13,189 nucleotides of DNA. Source: Verrucomicrobia bacterium TMED40 (GTDB taxonomy: Bacteria > Verrucomicrobiota > Verrucomicrobiia > Opitutales > Seribacteraceae). Below the pieces are notes generated by a model. That model was not told where the DNA came from, searched no databases, and saw only the letters and a list, made by a program, of their open reading frames with translations. Positions within the stretch are counted from its first letter, which is position 1. The number at the start of each line of letters is the position of its first letter. The stretch is from positions 42,289-55,477 of the forward strand of contig NHCT01000003.1 in assembly GCA_002167605.1 (NCBI GenBank), given 5' to 3'. The position numbers and the translations under genes are program-made. Below, piece by piece: positions 1-7,191 of this stretch.

Positions 1-2
1 GG

Positions 3-491
3 AAAAGCTTTCGGATACGGCGGGATTCGACATGGGATGTACCCGAACCCGAACTCACTCTGTTTGCCACAACGTCGGGCAAAATCGTCGGCTATTCAGT
101 AGGTAATGATGTTTCCTCCCGGAGCATCGAGGGCGAGAACCCCCTTTATCTTCCGCAAGCCAAGACCTTTGATGATTGTGCGTGCTTAGGACCCTGCCTT
201 TACATTCCCGAGCATCCCTTGGAAGCAAGCACGGAGATTAGGATGAGCGTCGAGCGGGGGCAGAATGAAGTGTTTTCCGGTTCGACCACCTTATCCGAAA
301 TGAAGCGTGAACCTGAGGAATTGATTGGATATCTCTATCGAGAGCTGAGCTTCCCGGTTGGTGTTTTTCTGATGACGGGGACCGGCATCGTTCCCAGCCC
401 AGACTTTACTTTGCAAGTTGACGACTGGGTCAAGATCACAATTGATGGGATAGGCGAACTTGCCAACCAAGTCGCCATTAAATGCGATTGA
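3..491 (+). CDS. Fumarylacetoacetate hydrolase-fold sugar-acid dehydratase, 3' part (2-keto-3-deoxy-pentonate dehydratase-like)
   Basis: The open frame enters from the left edge and runs 162 codons to TGA at 489-491; no start is visible, so this is the C-terminal part of a longer protein. It reads as the fumarylacetoacetate hydrolase (FAH) fold of the type that dehydrates 2-keto-3-deoxy-pentonates to 2-oxoglutarate semialdehyde. Near the left edge is VPEPEL, whose E-x-E pair (fragment residues 15 and 17) matches the metal-binding glutamates of the family. It is followed by GNDVSSRSIEGENPLYLPQA, whose Asp (residue 36) would be the third ligand. Further on come GSTT.SEMKR and LMTGTGIVP, typical of this branch. 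The next gene, 16 bp downstream, encodes the dehydrogenase for the expected product, which supports the assignment. The natural substrate (D-xylonate, D-arabinonate or other) cannot be told from the sequence. Fold confidence is high, substrate confidence moderate. Confidence 0.87.
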   Translation, partial: KSFRIRRDSTWDVPEPELTLFATTSGKIVGYSVGNDVSSRSIEGENPLYLPQAKTFDDCACLGPCLYIPEHPLEASTEIRMSVERGQNEVFSGSTTLSEMKREPEELIGYLYRELSFPVGVFLMTGTGIVPSPDFTLQVDDWVKITIDGIGELANQVAIKCD

Positions 492-507
492 ACGAAGAGT
501 ACACTTT

Positions 508-2067
508 ATGGCCAATATCGAAACTTCACTTTTAGGGTTTGAGAGAGGGGAACAGAAAGATCTTCTTTTTCGAGCCCAAGACTCCCTCTCGGGAGATCAA
601 TTGGAAACGGATTACGCCCACGCATCCGAAGAGGAAATTGCCCGGGCCTGCGAGCTTGCGAGCAAGGCAAGTTTGTCCATGGCATCGCTCAGTGGGCGCG
701 ATAAGGCACACTTCTTACGCAACCTCGCCGATCGCTTGGATTCTCTGGTTGAGGAACTCGTTGCAATCATGCCTCGGGAAACGGGCTTGCCTGAGCCCAG
801 GGTTCGGGCTGAGACGGGAAGGACGAGCGGTCAACTTCGTATGTTTGCCACTCTTCTTGAGAAAGGAAATTGGGTGGATGCTCGGATCGATCGGGCCCAG
901 CCTGACCGTCAGCCTCTACCCAAGCCTGATTTACGGGCAATGCTCAGACCGGTTGGACCGGTAGCTGTTTTTTGTGCGAGCAACTTCCCCCTTGCTTTTT
1001 CTGTTGCCGGGGGAGACTCGGCTTCCGCTTGGGCGGCGGGTTGCCCGGTGATCGTTAAAGCTCACCATGCCCATCCGGGAACCGCTTTGTTGGTGGGGCT
1101 TGCAGTGAGGGAGTCAATTCGCGCATGCAACCTGCCTGAGGGAGCCTTTTCCTTGCTCTACGGAAGTGGAAGCACTGTGGGTCGGACATTGGTGACTCAC
1201 CCGGTCATTCGAGCCGTTGGGTTTACCGGTTCAAGAAGCGGAGGGCGAGCCTTGTTTGATTTGGCCAATTCCCGCCCCGAACCGATTCCGGTTTTCGCTG
1301 AGATGAGTAGTGTGAACCCGATCTTCGTTTTACCCGGTATGGCCCAAAATCAACTCGACGAATTTGTCACTGGGTTGTCCGCCTCGGCGGCTCTGGGTGT
1401 CGGTCAATTTTGCACCAATCCAGGAATTGTTTTTCATCCGGGTGGAGATTTTGGTTCCCGATTGATCGATCGGTATCGAGAGAAGATGCAACAGATCGGA
1501 AATGGGCCCATGCTCCATGAAGGAATTCGAGAGTCTTATGACAAGGGTTTAGACCGTTTGTCGGCATCCGAAGGTGTGGAAGTGGTTCTCCGTTCCGCGG
1601 ATGGTGCAGGCTGTATGGCCGGGCCTTGTATCCTGAAGACGAACCTGGAGGATTTTTTGAAAAACTCAACCATGCATGAAGAGGTATTCGGTCCCTCTAC
1701 GCTTTTGGTTTCTTATGAGAATTCAAGTGATTTGATCAAGGTTGCAGATGCCTTAGAGGGTCAGTTGACCGCATCTCTGTTTGGCTCTGTTGACGATTTG
1801 GATACCCATGCCACTTTATTGGAACGGCTGGAAACCCTGGCCGGGCGTTTAATCTTCAATCAGTTTCCCACGGGGGTTGAGGTTTGTGGGGCAGTGGTGC
1901 ACGGCGGACCTTTCCCAGCTACAACCGATGGTCGTTCGACTTCAGTAGGAGAAGGTGCGATTCTGAGGTTTGCTCGCCCCGTCTGTTACCAAGGTTTTCC
2001 CGATGATCTTTTGCCGGATGAATTGAAGGAAGCCAACCCATTGGCCCTATCCAGAAGTGAGAGTTAG
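508..2067 (+). CDS. 2-oxoglutarate semialdehyde (2,5-dioxopentanoate) dehydrogenase, aldehyde dehydrogenase superfamily
   Basis: The 519-aa protein is a complete aldehyde dehydrogenase that should oxidise 2-oxoglutarate semialdehyde to 2-oxoglutarate with NAD(P)+ in the cytoplasm, feeding the TCA cycle. Visible motifs are: FCASNFPLAFS with the oxyanion Asn159; VIVKAHHAHPGT with the cofactor-site Lys184; FTGSRSGGRALFDLA; the general base Glu265 in VFAEMSSVNP; and the nucleophile Cys302 in GVGQFCTNPG. The GQFCTNPG form and the AEMSSVNP form are typical of the semialdehyde dehydrogenases found beside sugar-acid dehydratases, rather than of betaine or succinate-semialdehyde enzymes. I chose ATG 508 (MANIETS) over the TTG at 460, because the TTG lies inside the upstream gene and the extra 16 residues look unrelated to the family; GAAGAG sits about 8 nt before 508. 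The stop overlaps the next gene by 11 nt. The gene probably forms one operon with the dehydratase. Confidence 0.9.
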   Translation: MANIETSLLGFERGEQKDLLFRAQDSLSGDQLETDYAHASEEEIARACELASKASLSMASLSGRDKAHFLRNLADRLDSLVEELVAIMPRETGLPEPRVRAETGRTSGQLRMFATLLEKGNWVDARIDRAQPDRQPLPKPDLRAMLRPVGPVAVFCASNFPLAFSVAGGDSASAWAAGCPVIVKAHHAHPGTALLVGLAVRESIRACNLPEGAFSLLYGSGSTVGRTLVTHPVIRAVGFTGSRSGGRALFDLANSRPEPIPVFAEMSSVNPIFVLPGMAQNQLDEFVTGLSASAALGVGQFCTNPGIVFHPGGDFGSRLIDRYREKMQQIGNGPMLHEGIRESYDKGLDRLSASEGVEVVLRSADGAGCMAGPCILKTNLEDFLKNSTMHEEVFGPSTLLVSYENSSDLIKVADALEGQLTASLFGSVDDLDTHATLLERLETLAGRLIFNQFPTGVEVCGAVVHGGPFPATTDGRSTSVGEGAILRFARPVCYQGFPDDLLPDELKEANPLALSRSES

Positions 2068-2995
2068 TATTTGGTTTTTACTGTTTTTTGGGGTCTCATC
2101 GCTTACCGCGGTGCAGGAATCCTTTCTTCGGGAGGGGTTGGTCCGCGGTATCCTCAATGCTAAGGGGGAAGCATGGGTAGAGGTGAAGAATGACAATGGA
2201 TACCTGCACCGGTACTTGGCTCCTTGGCACGGAGATGGTCCGAGCAAGGGAGGCGGTTTTGATCCTGCAACCTTGGCACGCATCAAACAGTTGGTGGTAG
2301 GGAACCGGGTGAATGTAACCTGGTTTTTGGACGGTCATCTTCGTCTTATTTCGGTTGAGCATGAAATGCCTGAGGAGCAGGGAGGGATCTTCGAAGGTTA
2401 TGTTCTCGAAGTCGGTGATCGATGGATTGATGCTCAAAATAAGGATGAGGGCAAACCACGGCGTTTCTATTTAAAATGGAATGGTGGATATCCTGAAAAT
2501 GGAGGTGGGTATGACCTTGAGGTTTTAGAGGAATTGAAGAATCACGAACCCACCAATCCGATTCGTTTTCATTGGAGTTTTGATCTCAGGCCGAGAATAG
2601 ATCGAGTCCTTACTTTTGAGGAAGTCGAAAGGCGGGCTTTTTACGATCTGGACGAAGTTCCGCCATGGCTCGCTTTGCCAACCCCTTTTGAAATCGAAAA
2701 ACCACCCAAACGGGATGTGCTTAATCCCTTTGATGCGGTGACCGCTCCCCCAGGCGGAAATCCTTTCGATTCCGTACCTTCGAAAAACGCCAATCCCTTT
2801 GATTCAGTTCCTACTGCTAATCCTTTTGAGCAGGCGGACAAAAAGGCTTCTCCGGTTAACCCGTTTGATGCCACTTCCAAAGAAAAGCCGCAACCCCCCG
2901 CTAACCCCTTTGATGCGGTCGGTGAAAAAAAGGCAGCCAACCCATTTGAGAATTTGCCTTTGCCCAACAATCCTTTTGATTCAACTGAGAAGTAG
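2057..2995 (+). CDS. Exported protein with a duplicated unknown domain and a C-terminal NPF-repeat tail
   Basis: I do not recognise a named family. The 312-aa product starts with a short signal-peptide-like segment (residues 1-18, WFLLFFGVSSLTA), so it is probably exported. Residues about 27-102 and 109-187 are two copies of one domain. Both carry W-x-G-x-x-P-x-x-G-G-G-[FY]-D (Trp57 and Trp141), preceded by R-[YF] and W-[VI]-[ED] positions and followed by an L..[IL]K helix and a late Trp-x-x-Asp. Residues 190-222 form a proline-rich linker. Residues 223-308 hold eight NPF[D/E] motifs spaced 9-15 residues apart in a low-complexity Ala/Pro/Lys background. The GTG at 2057 is the only start codon between an in-frame stop at 2024 and the signal peptide. 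It overlaps the dehydrogenase by 11 nt and has no clear Shine-Dalgarno, which suggests translational coupling. A role in binding other envelope proteins is only inference from the repeats. Confidence 0.8.
   Translation: MRVSIWFLLFFGVSSLTAVQESFLREGLVRGILNAKGEAWVEVKNDNGYLHRYLAPWHGDGPSKGGGFDPATLARIKQLVVGNRVNVTWFLDGHLRLISVEHEMPEEQGGIFEGYVLEVGDRWIDAQNKDEGKPRRFYLKWNGGYPENGGGYDLEVLEELKNHEPTNPIRFHWSFDLRPRIDRVLTFEEVERRAFYDLDEVPPWLALPTPFEIEKPPKRDVLNPFDAVTAPPGGNPFDSVPSKNANPFDSVPTANPFEQADKKASPVNPFDATSKEKPQPPANPFDAVGEKKAANPFENLPLPNNPFDSTEK
2723..2980 (+). repeat. Eight degenerate NPF[D/E]-encoding repeats
   Basis: Within the preceding gene, the 12-base unit AAYCCNTTTGAN (with small variations) recurs eight times, encoding NPFD six times and NPFE twice at residues 223, 235, 246, 255, 268, 283, 295 and 305. 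The linkers differ in length and sequence, and synonymous bases vary. The motif therefore looks selected at the protein level rather than being a recent slippage product. An antisense frame reading SKGLA-like repeats is the mirror of this array. Confidence 0.85.
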
Positions 2996-3009
2996 GAGAG
3001 AAGGGTAGG

Positions 3010-4293
3010 CTACCGTAGAATTTCAAACTCTGAAAAACGGTTGTTTCCACGAAGGTTCAGAGTGGATCCATTTTTGAGTAACCATGCCGCATCTGAAGAG
3101 AACCCAGCTTTCCATTCTCTCTGAATTTTGGTTCTTTTGGCGAAAATCCGTTCTTCCAAAGCGATCACCTTGCTGGTGGCGCTGCTGCTCCAAAGCACAT
3201 CAATAATCACTCCCTGGTCGTTCAAGCCTACGATTTCCACGGCTCCGCCACGCTTTTCGTAAATGGGCAAGTTAGGATCATTACTCAAATCTAGGGCAAG
3301 AAGAACTTTTTCTGCGGCTGGGCGAACGGTTTGGCTGTAGATTTCGTAGTTGGCCTCAAAAGTTTCAGGGAGGAGAAAACCGTCCATATTCCGTATGCCC
3401 AATTTTACGATGTGAGAAGACCAAATGGGGACAATCTCATTGCCCCGATCATCTACCGTGAACACCTTGGCCGGTAAATGGTCAGGATTTCGATAGCCTG
3501 GTATGGCATTGATTTCTTTGGCGGCTTCATCAATCGCTCTGGATAAGCCGTCTGGGGTCGGGGGGTGAATCGTTTCCAACCGAACCTTGTCCGGGAGTTC
3601 CACAGCGAGTCCGAAGGTTCGGGGGAAGTACCGCAATTGTTTCTCTTGGAGTTTACCGTTTTCATCGAAAGAACCTTCTTCACGAATCAAGTCGGCCAGA
3701 CTAAGCTTTTTGCCTCCTGGGTGAAAATAAGCTTTGTAGGGGCCGTTGGGGTTTCCGTTCAGAAAGGCAACTTTCATACGGAGATGGTTTGTTACCTCAA
3801 GTTCACCAGGATTCAGGCCCTCTTCCTTGAGCTTTTCTGAGTAGCGGTATACATCGCTGTTGGAAGCAGGGTAATAGAGAGTAAAGTTCCCATCGAGTTC
3901 TCCATTTTTGTAGTTTTTTTCGTACACCAATTCACCGGTTCGGCCATAAGCTGTAAAGAGGCCGTGTCGTTTTCCTTCTTTGAAAAAACCTGTCAAAAGT
4001 TTCAGTTCGTTGTTTTGCCAAAAAGTGAAAGGTCCGTCTTTTTTTCCCTTTCGGAAACTAATTTTAAAGTGTGGCTTGCCGTTTGTGTGCTTGTCTGACA
4101 CAAAAGCCTGCCTTTCTGATCCATAGGGTTCGTCCGCTCCTAATTCGAAAAGGATTTGTGCCCCGTTTTCATCTCTGCGGTATTCGACATCATCCGGTTT
4201 AAGCGTCTTTTCGGAACAGGACCCGAAAACCAGGGTCAGCCCACCTATCAGGAGGCAGATTTTAGAAAATTTCCTTTTACGAAGTTTGTTCAT
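3010..4293 (-). CDS. Lipoprotein with MORN/YwqK-type repeats and a duplicated C-terminal WSS motif
   Basis: The 427-aa product starts KRKFSKIC with a hydrophobic stretch ending in VFGSC, a plausible lipobox with Cys26, so it is likely a lipid-anchored envelope protein. Residues about 72-141 contain three tandem MORN/YwqK-like units (K-x-G-K-K-D-G-P-F-T-F-W, EGKRHGLFTAYG, NGELDGNFTLYY), and further looser units follow at about 172-190 and 203-222. The C-terminal half is unrecognised. It holds two similar segments, DRGNEIVPIWSS (Trp291) and DQGVIIDVLWSS (Trp368). YwqK-like repeats are known both in antitoxin-like and in surface proteins; no toxin gene is adjacent, so a structural or binding role is more likely. 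ATG 4293 was preferred to the TTG at 4302. It follows the degenerate protease gene by 53 bp on the same strand and probably shares its transcript. It converges on the NPF gene with only 14 bp between stop codons. Confidence 0.8.
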   Translation of the reverse strand: MNKLRKRKFSKICLLIGGLTLVFGSCSEKTLKPDDVEYRRDENGAQILFELGADEPYGSERQAFVSDKHTNGKPHFKISFRKGKKDGPFTFWQNNELKLLTGFFKEGKRHGLFTAYGRTGELVYEKNYKNGELDGNFTLYYPASNSDVYRYSEKLKEEGLNPGELEVTNHLRMKVAFLNGNPNGPYKAYFHPGGKKLSLADLIREEGSFDENGKLQEKQLRYFPRTFGLAVELPDKVRLETIHPPTPDGLSRAIDEAAKEINAIPGYRNPDHLPAKVFTVDDRGNEIVPIWSSHIVKLGIRNMDGFLLPETFEANYEIYSQTVRPAAEKVLLALDLSNDPNLPIYEKRGGAVEIVGLNDQGVIIDVLWSSSATSKVIALEERIFAKRTKIQREWKAGFSSDAAWLLKNGSTLNLRGNNRFSEFEILR

Positions 4294-4346
4294 ATGAACC
4301 AACCACTAGCATAAGAACCGTTCCCCTGAATCCGCAAATGGAAAAT

Positions 4347-5144
4347 TTATTGGTTTCTCGAACGTACCTGCTCGGCAATTTCCAGAATGTCGTCCGAAGG
4401 CAAGGTCACCACGCCCGACGGTCTGCCCCGGTCCATCTTATAAACGACTACACCCAACCATTCTCCGAAACGAGAAAAGATAGGAGTTCCCAGGCCGATA
4501 TTCTCAATCACAAAGTATTTCCTTGGTTTTTCGATCACTGCATTCACCCACCCGCGACGAAGGGTTGATTGGCGGTACAAGTTGCGGCCGAGTTTACTGA
4601 CCGAGACCACTTCATCCAGGACCTGGAGCGAGTTTTTTGTTGTTTTTTTGGTTGTAGGCACGGGGGAGAAATTGATGCCATCCTGTATTTCAATCGAATC
4701 CGCAATCGGTAGAACAAAGGCCAAATCCAAGTCGATGTCCTTCAGCAGTAACTTAGCTGGGACTTCAGTGCCATCTTTCATGAGAATGAGGACTTCGGTG
4801 TATTTGACTTGCACGGATGCTCCGGGGTTGCGGAGGCGGGAAAGGATGTTGGAAGTCGGGTCCACTGTATTGAGGGATAGGACGGTGAGCCCGTCCTTGG
4901 AAATAACCGTGCCCAGCGCTTCCAGTTTTTGTTCTTGGGCAGGCATACTTCTTCCGCCTGTGCTGACTTCGACTCGAACCGTAACCGATACCCAGGTCAC
5001 GCATTCGGCATGCTTTTCAATCAGGGAACGCCATGTCTGTTCAGGTTCTTTGCCCGATAAAGAAAATCCAGTTGAAACCAATGCCCAAAGTAAGAAAGGC
5101 AAAGCATGGATTCGGGTGTAAGAGAAAAGTAGGTCTTTATTCAT
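4347..5144 (-). CDS. Secreted HtrA-like pseudoprotease (trypsin fold lacking catalytic His and Ser)
   Basis: The 265-aa protein has a hydrophobic N-terminal segment (about residues 14-30) and then a single trypsin-like domain without PDZ domains. Aligned by eye to the neighbouring protease, GLVVTNHHV becomes GLTVLSLNT, so the catalytic His is Asn92. The Asp is kept in DIDLDLAFVLP (Asp140). The GNSGGPLV block becomes IGLGTPIFS, so the catalytic Ser is Leu218 and the oxyanion glycines are disturbed. The downstream EWLGVVVY strand is preserved. It is therefore very likely not a peptidase. The reading frame is intact, so it is a maintained pseudoenzyme rather than a decaying gene. ATG 5144 was chosen because the sequence ATGAATAA overlaps the stop of the upstream protease gene (8 nt), and GGGA lies just upstream. 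The 31-residue longer form would read back into the upstream gene and would bury the signal segment. A regulatory, scaffold or substrate-binding role is inferred. Confidence 0.8.
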   Translation of the reverse strand: MNKDLLFSYTRIHALPFLLWALVSTGFSLSGKEPEQTWRSLIEKHAECVTWVSVTVRVEVSTGGRSMPAQEQKLEALGTVISKDGLTVLSLNTVDPTSNILSRLRNPGASVQVKYTEVLILMKDGTEVPAKLLLKDIDLDLAFVLPIADSIEIQDGINFSPVPTTKKTTKNSLQVLDEVVSVSKLGRNLYRQSTLRRGWVNAVIEKPRKYFVIENIGLGTPIFSRFGEWLGVVVYKMDRGRPSGVVTLPSDDILEIAEQVRSRNQ

Positions 5145-7158
5145 TGTCCCAATCGGGTTCGAGTTCCAGGAATAAGGTGTGAATGCCTCGACGGACGAAA
5201 AAAACGATTTGTTTGGGTTTTTCCCGGGTAATGTCATTCATTTGTTTTTCGAATTCATTGACCCGATTGATGGCGATTCCTTCGATTTCAAGAAGGAGGT
5301 CACCTTGCATGAGTCCGGCAAGGGCGGCCCAACCAGCAGATTCGACATTATCCACCAAAAGACCAGACTGCTCCTTTTCCAACCGAGCCAAAACGCGGTC
5401 GCTGAAGGAAAGTTCCCGAACCGTGAATTCAAAAGTTTCTTCTTCGTATTTCGGTAGTTCATTGGCCGGAGGAGGTCGTTTGTCCAGAGTGACGTTTAAG
5501 TCGAGAGGGGAACCGGATCGGAATCCAGTTAACCGGATTGTCGCATCAGTTTTGTATTCCTTAACCATATTGCCAAATACTTCAATATCCTCCGTTCGGT
5601 ACGCCATGATGATTTGGCCATCTATACGAAAAAGAAGATCACCCGCTTGCAAACCGGCTTTCTCAGCAGGGGTTTCAGGAAACACTTGAATGATTCTAAT
5701 CCCTTTGGTGGTTCGGGGCAATTCCAGGGCCTGGGAGAGATCTTTGGTTAGGACTTGGGTGGATATGCCCAGCCAAGGTTTCCAGGCCTGGAGGGGTTGG
5801 TTTTCCTCTGCTTCCGGTCCAATGCTCACCACGGTAAGCAGGTGTGCCAAATCTCTTTCCAAGGTAATGAGCGTTGGGATTGGTTCGCTCTTTCCTCTGG
5901 TGATTTCATGGGTAACTCGGAGCAAATCTTTAACCGACCGAATTCTGCGGTTTCCGACTTTTACGATCACATCACCCGGGTAGAGCCTTGGTTTTGCGCT
6001 TGCGGAGGGACCGCCCCGATTTACCGAATGAACCTGAGCCCCTTCTTTGTCAGATCTTCGGGCTTCCAACGAAGACATGAGAGTAAAGTCACGAACTGTA
6101 AGCCCCCAGGTCTTCAGCTCTTTTTCTTTGGCAAATGCGGGTTCTCTGGGAGCGCTTGTTGTTGACCAAACCATTTTCTTGCCATCCCGTATCCCGACCA
6201 CCTTGAAGCTTTTACCCGGAATCATTCCATACGCCAATTGATTGAAGGGTGGAAGGTCTTCGGGAATGCTTGCGTGCACGGGTTGCCCGTCATATCGGGT
6301 GATAATGTCTCCGGGAGCAAACCCAGCCCGGGCTGCCGGAGAATCTTCGATCACCCCTCCAACCAGAATTCCCCTGCGTTTCGAGTCTAGCATAGGTTGG
6401 CACTCCAGTCCGGTCCAACAGCGGGAAATGTATCCGCTCTCTTCCAACTCAATCGCTACGGATTGAGCTAAATTTGCGGGAATCGCTCCACCCAGGCTAC
6501 CAATGCCGACTTCATTAATGCCAATGATCTCTCCTCTCTCATTGACCAGGGGTCCCCCGCTGTTGCCGGGGAAAATAACCGCGTCATGACCAAGCCAGCG
6601 AACCAGTTCCCCGACGCTTTCTCCATCTAGGCGAAAGGAGCCCAAGTTGGGTGACATCATTGCCACATTTGAAATAATTCCCCGGGTAACGGATTGCGAC
6701 AACCCTGCTGGGCTTCCCATGGCAAAGCAGATATCTCCAACACGAACTTGGTCGGAGTTCCCAAATTTGGCAACAGTCAGAGGCAAGGCCTTGGGGGAAC
6801 GTTCTCCGATTCGCAAACGCAATAGGGCCAGATCGGTCATCGGGTCGGCACCAAGCAGATCGGCCATGACCTCTTCCCCGTCGTGAAGTCTGCAGTTGAT
6901 TCGTGTGGCTTTGCCAGCGACATGATGGTTGGTCACCACCAAACCGGATTCATCAATAATGACACCGCTTCCGGTCGCTCGAGACTTCATCATCCGACCA
7001 CCCGAACCTTTTTCGGATACGACTGCGATCCGAACGATTGCGGGATAAACCGAATGGACCGGGGAAGTCAGCGATAAGGAAGAATCGGACTTTTGATTTT
7101 TACCGTATGCGAGAACCGCACTGGACAAGATGAAAAAGAGAATAGGAAATTTGTTCAT
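5137..7158 (-). CDS. Secreted HtrA/Deg-family serine protease with four PDZ domains
   Basis: The 673-aa protein has a signal peptide (MNKFPILFFILSSAVLA, likely cleaved after Ala17) and so acts outside the cytoplasm. The protease domain (about residues 34-243) carries an intact triad: His79 in VVTNHHVAG, Asp109 in DPMTDLALL and Ser200 in FPGNSGGPLV. Four PDZ domains follow at about 247-335 (DSPAARAGFAPGDIITRYDG), 350-445 (LYPGDVIVKVGNRRI), 461-555 (ETPAEKAGLQAGDLLFRIDG) and 575-668 (ALAGLMQGDLLLEIEGIAI). Classical DegP/DegQ have two PDZ domains and are about 450-500 aa, so this form is longer. The family degrades or refolds damaged envelope proteins, and the PDZ domains recognise substrate C-termini. 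It is the first gene of a leftward cassette, overlapping the pseudoprotease by 8 nt. The ATG at 7158 gives the signal peptide directly but has no visible Shine-Dalgarno. Confidence 0.92.
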   Translation of the reverse strand: MNKFPILFFILSSAVLAYGKNQKSDSSLSLTSPVHSVYPAIVRIAVVSEKGSGGRMMKSRATGSGVIIDESGLVVTNHHVAGKATRINCRLHDGEEVMADLLGADPMTDLALLRLRIGERSPKALPLTVAKFGNSDQVRVGDICFAMGSPAGLSQSVTRGIISNVAMMSPNLGSFRLDGESVGELVRWLGHDAVIFPGNSGGPLVNERGEIIGINEVGIGSLGGAIPANLAQSVAIELEESGYISRCWTGLECQPMLDSKRRGILVGGVIEDSPAARAGFAPGDIITRYDGQPVHASIPEDLPPFNQLAYGMIPGKSFKVVGIRDGKKMVWSTTSAPREPAFAKEKELKTWGLTVRDFTLMSSLEARRSDKEGAQVHSVNRGGPSASAKPRLYPGDVIVKVGNRRIRSVKDLLRVTHEITRGKSEPIPTLITLERDLAHLLTVVSIGPEAEENQPLQAWKPWLGISTQVLTKDLSQALELPRTTKGIRIIQVFPETPAEKAGLQAGDLLFRIDGQIIMAYRTEDIEVFGNMVKEYKTDATIRLTGFRSGSPLDLNVTLDKRPPPANELPKYEEETFEFTVRELSFSDRVLARLEKEQSGLLVDNVESAGWAALAGLMQGDLLLEIEGIAINRVNEFEKQMNDITREKPKQIVFFVRRGIHTLFLELEPDWDNE

Positions 7159-7191
7159 AGGATGCTAAGCGTTGTCGGACAAGAGTTTCGT

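Noticed and set aside
460..507. TTG start giving a 535-aa dehydrogenase
   Set aside because: It starts within the upstream gene and adds residues unlike the family; ATG 508 gives a normal N-terminus with a GAAGAG upstream.
2641..2970. Minus-strand frame of 109 codons with SKGLA-like repeats
   Set aside because: It is the exact antisense mirror of the NPF-repeat tail, and the plus-strand gene has a signal peptide, a duplicated domain and operon context.
4582..5121. Plus-strand open frame of 179 codons opposite the pseudoprotease
   Set aside because: Its product has no recognisable domain, no leader signals and low-complexity Ser/Arg/Thr content, while the minus strand encodes a clear trypsin-fold protein.
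5145..5237. Longer N-terminus of the pseudoprotease
   Set aside because: It would lie inside the protease gene and place about 30 polar residues before the signal segment; ATG 5144 gives a classic ATGAATAA overlap.
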